This document shows, piece after piece, positions 63,901 to 64,000 of a stretch of DNA of 64,000 nucleotides; position 1 is the first letter of the stretch; each line of letters begins with the position of its first letter. The stretch comes from UBA2357 sp046295975. GTDB lineage: Bacteria > Pseudomonadota > Gammaproteobacteria > Burkholderiales > Rhodocyclaceae. The stretch is taken from positions 61,440 to 125,439 of the forward strand of contig JBKBMG010000007.1 in assembly GCA_046295975.1 (NCBI GenBank). The letters run 5' to 3'. The translations under genes were made by a program, and so were the position numbers. The notes below the pieces were generated by a model, which saw only the letters and a list, made by a program, of their open reading frames with translations, made no database searches and was not told the DNA's origin.

Positions 63901-64000
63901 GCCGCTATGCCTACGATGCGCTGGGCGCGCTGGCCGAGCAGACCGACCCCTTGCGCGGGCTCACCCGCTTCGTCAGCGATTCGGCCGGGCGCCTCGTCGA
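60903..64000 (+). CDS. PAAR-domain Rhs repeat protein, polymorphic toxin (3' partial)
   Basis: At least 1032 codons, open in one frame from ATG 60903 to the window end. The N-terminus has two adjacent hydrophobic segments (~18-40 and ~43-68), then a PAAR region (~75-152, repeated SRNVFTNSRNAA / STNVFINDKAA units) and another hydrophobic segment (~172-190). The DUF6531-like Rhs start TGNPVELTTGRKV follows. From ~260 there are many YD-type repeats (RFDYDALGR, YRFDYDAAGR and similar). Such proteins ride on VgrG in type VI secretion and carry a C-terminal toxin after the Rhs core, which lies past base 64000. EagR-like chaperone upstream. Confidence 0.93.
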   Translation, partial: MYEAARIEDPISHSQALAGFLVGAVIGVAIIAAATFATVTCGFGAALLVGLLAYGAGTGAVALGTWIGRMFRTTTGVIATGSRNVFTNSRNAALVELSEVECSRDGGDPAPVVAEGSTNVFINDKAAARIDDAITCGALIEDGSRNVFIGGGRHRYLDVADEIPDWLRRTVDVAFLIGGLAGGLARIATRMAGASLRTIMPCAAKYTAGYLAGEALGHFVVGPAIQRGWGALTGNPVELTTGRKVLMEAPDLDLVDRLPIRLERFYASDLTHEGLFGPGWACAWETRIETRDDRIILVDDQGREIELPHLEPGTTVFTPTEQLHFCRSPDGRYFLRDPYGGVRVFTAFDDVGTARLSHAEDSFGNFTVFERDEHGRLLALTSNTGQRIALRYTPALERVAAIERTHADFDRPAPAPLVSYRYHPDGRLAQVLDRRARARRHFSYDRGLMVSHRDALGFTCTYQWGHDFADGRPRVVAHQNSDGAHYHFRYAPASAESWAEDSFGHTAHWRYDERFNVVAFTDFDGAHYRTEYNAADLPVVLHLPGDRVARLEWDAFSRLARVTDPLGRDTRYAYHGDSLRRTVVALPDGSRWKARYDNLGQLRSATDPLGRTDRFDYHVSGLPSAHTDAAGHTRRFDYTPRGQLTTHTDCSGKTTRHTWNDDGLLVESSDALGRCTRFDYDALGRPQTLHLSDGDSESFEWDAAGHLIGHYRGGRQGVTRSPAFKNRWARDAAGRITRHTDPTGRTLDHAYDAHGRLLSLTNGNGAAYRFDYDAAGRLLRQVGVDGIETRHRYDAAGNRVETTTIGHRAERSGAASPEQVKTHRFEYDAAGRLIAAHSATAVHHYAYDAADRLLSARREPTELGRLLGIGEDALRFEYDAAGQLLAEHGADGAVRYGRDALGLPTRITLPHGQRLDALTYGSGHVHQRRFDDQVVSDFERDDLHRELWRSQGRIGTRFGYDPRGRLAWQQAGDDAQALGAPPTTPTAAAAGDGAPAQLWRRYAYDALGALAEQTDPLRGLTRFVSDSAGRLV

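Overview
The window is a GC-rich (roughly two-thirds G+C by eye), densely coded bacterial chromosome segment. Gene content and protein sequences point to a betaproteobacterium of the Rhodocyclales, most like Thauera/Azoarcus. The evidence is the recA-recX / lptB-rpoN-hpf-ptsN-hprK order, an HPr kinase with EIIA-Ntr but no sugar PTS genes, a betaproteobacterial DUF3683 dehydrogenase, and a Pseudomonas/Rhizobium-type N-acetylglutaminylglutamine amide (NAGGN) osmolyte locus. The genus is inferred from overall likeness; there is no rRNA gene to confirm it.

Layout. 0-1.4 kb: end of a YeeE/YedE sulfur-transport membrane protein, then tRNA-Lys(UUU) with a near-consensus promoter and a terminator. 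1.5-9.2 kb (minus strand): HD-GYP phosphodiesterase, TrpB2-like enzyme, and the NAGGN genes (asnO, ngg, M42-like peptidase). 9.5-24 kb (mostly plus): thiL-pgpA-pncC, recA-recX-lptB-rpoN-hpf, ptsN-hprK, ilvA, 5-formyl-THF cyclo-ligase (minus), soluble lytic transglycosylase, an NDUFA9-like reductase and cca. 24-36 kb: DUF2905 protein, GST, alpha/beta hydrolase, MidA-like methyltransferase, pteridine reductase, ttcA, an FHA protein with a degenerate cyclase-like domain, an EF-hand protein, a YqaA-like membrane protein, RidA and a 1299-residue flavin/Fe-S dehydrogenase. 36-39 kb: glycine-betaine-type ABC importer. 39-42 kb: Sir2 deacylase overlapping a molybdopterin oxidoreductase. 42-44.4 kb: DUF4124-like coiled-coil protein, pyrE, xth. 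44.5-50.4 kb: PotDABC-type importer followed by a phosphonate-monoester-hydrolase-like sulfatase-family enzyme. 50.5-52.2 kb: an unrecognised two-gene unit, a HEAT-like protein plus a protein with a perfect metzincin-type zinc motif, behind its own promoter and a palindromic operator. 52.3-58.3 kb: NarL-type two-component pair, YfaZ-like outer-membrane protein, lipoprotein hydrolase, LysE and EamA transporters. 58.6-64 kb: unknown protein, upp, then an EagR-like chaperone and a large PAAR-Rhs protein, open to the end of the window.

How it fits together. Housekeeping blocks (thiamine, phospholipid, DNA repair, LPS export, sigma-54/PTS-Ntr, tRNA maturation) alternate with adaptive modules. The adaptive modules are osmoprotection (NAGGN synthesis, betaine-type uptake), organic N/P/S scavenging (Pot-like importer plus PMH-like hydrolase) and interbacterial competition (a type VI-linked Rhs effector whose toxin tip and immunity gene lie beyond base 64000). 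REP-like palindromic repeats sit in at least five intergenic gaps. The most unusual items are the HEAT/metzincin pair, a 16-G tract inside the potB-type permease, the Rhs/EagR locus, and the cyclase-like/FHA protein.
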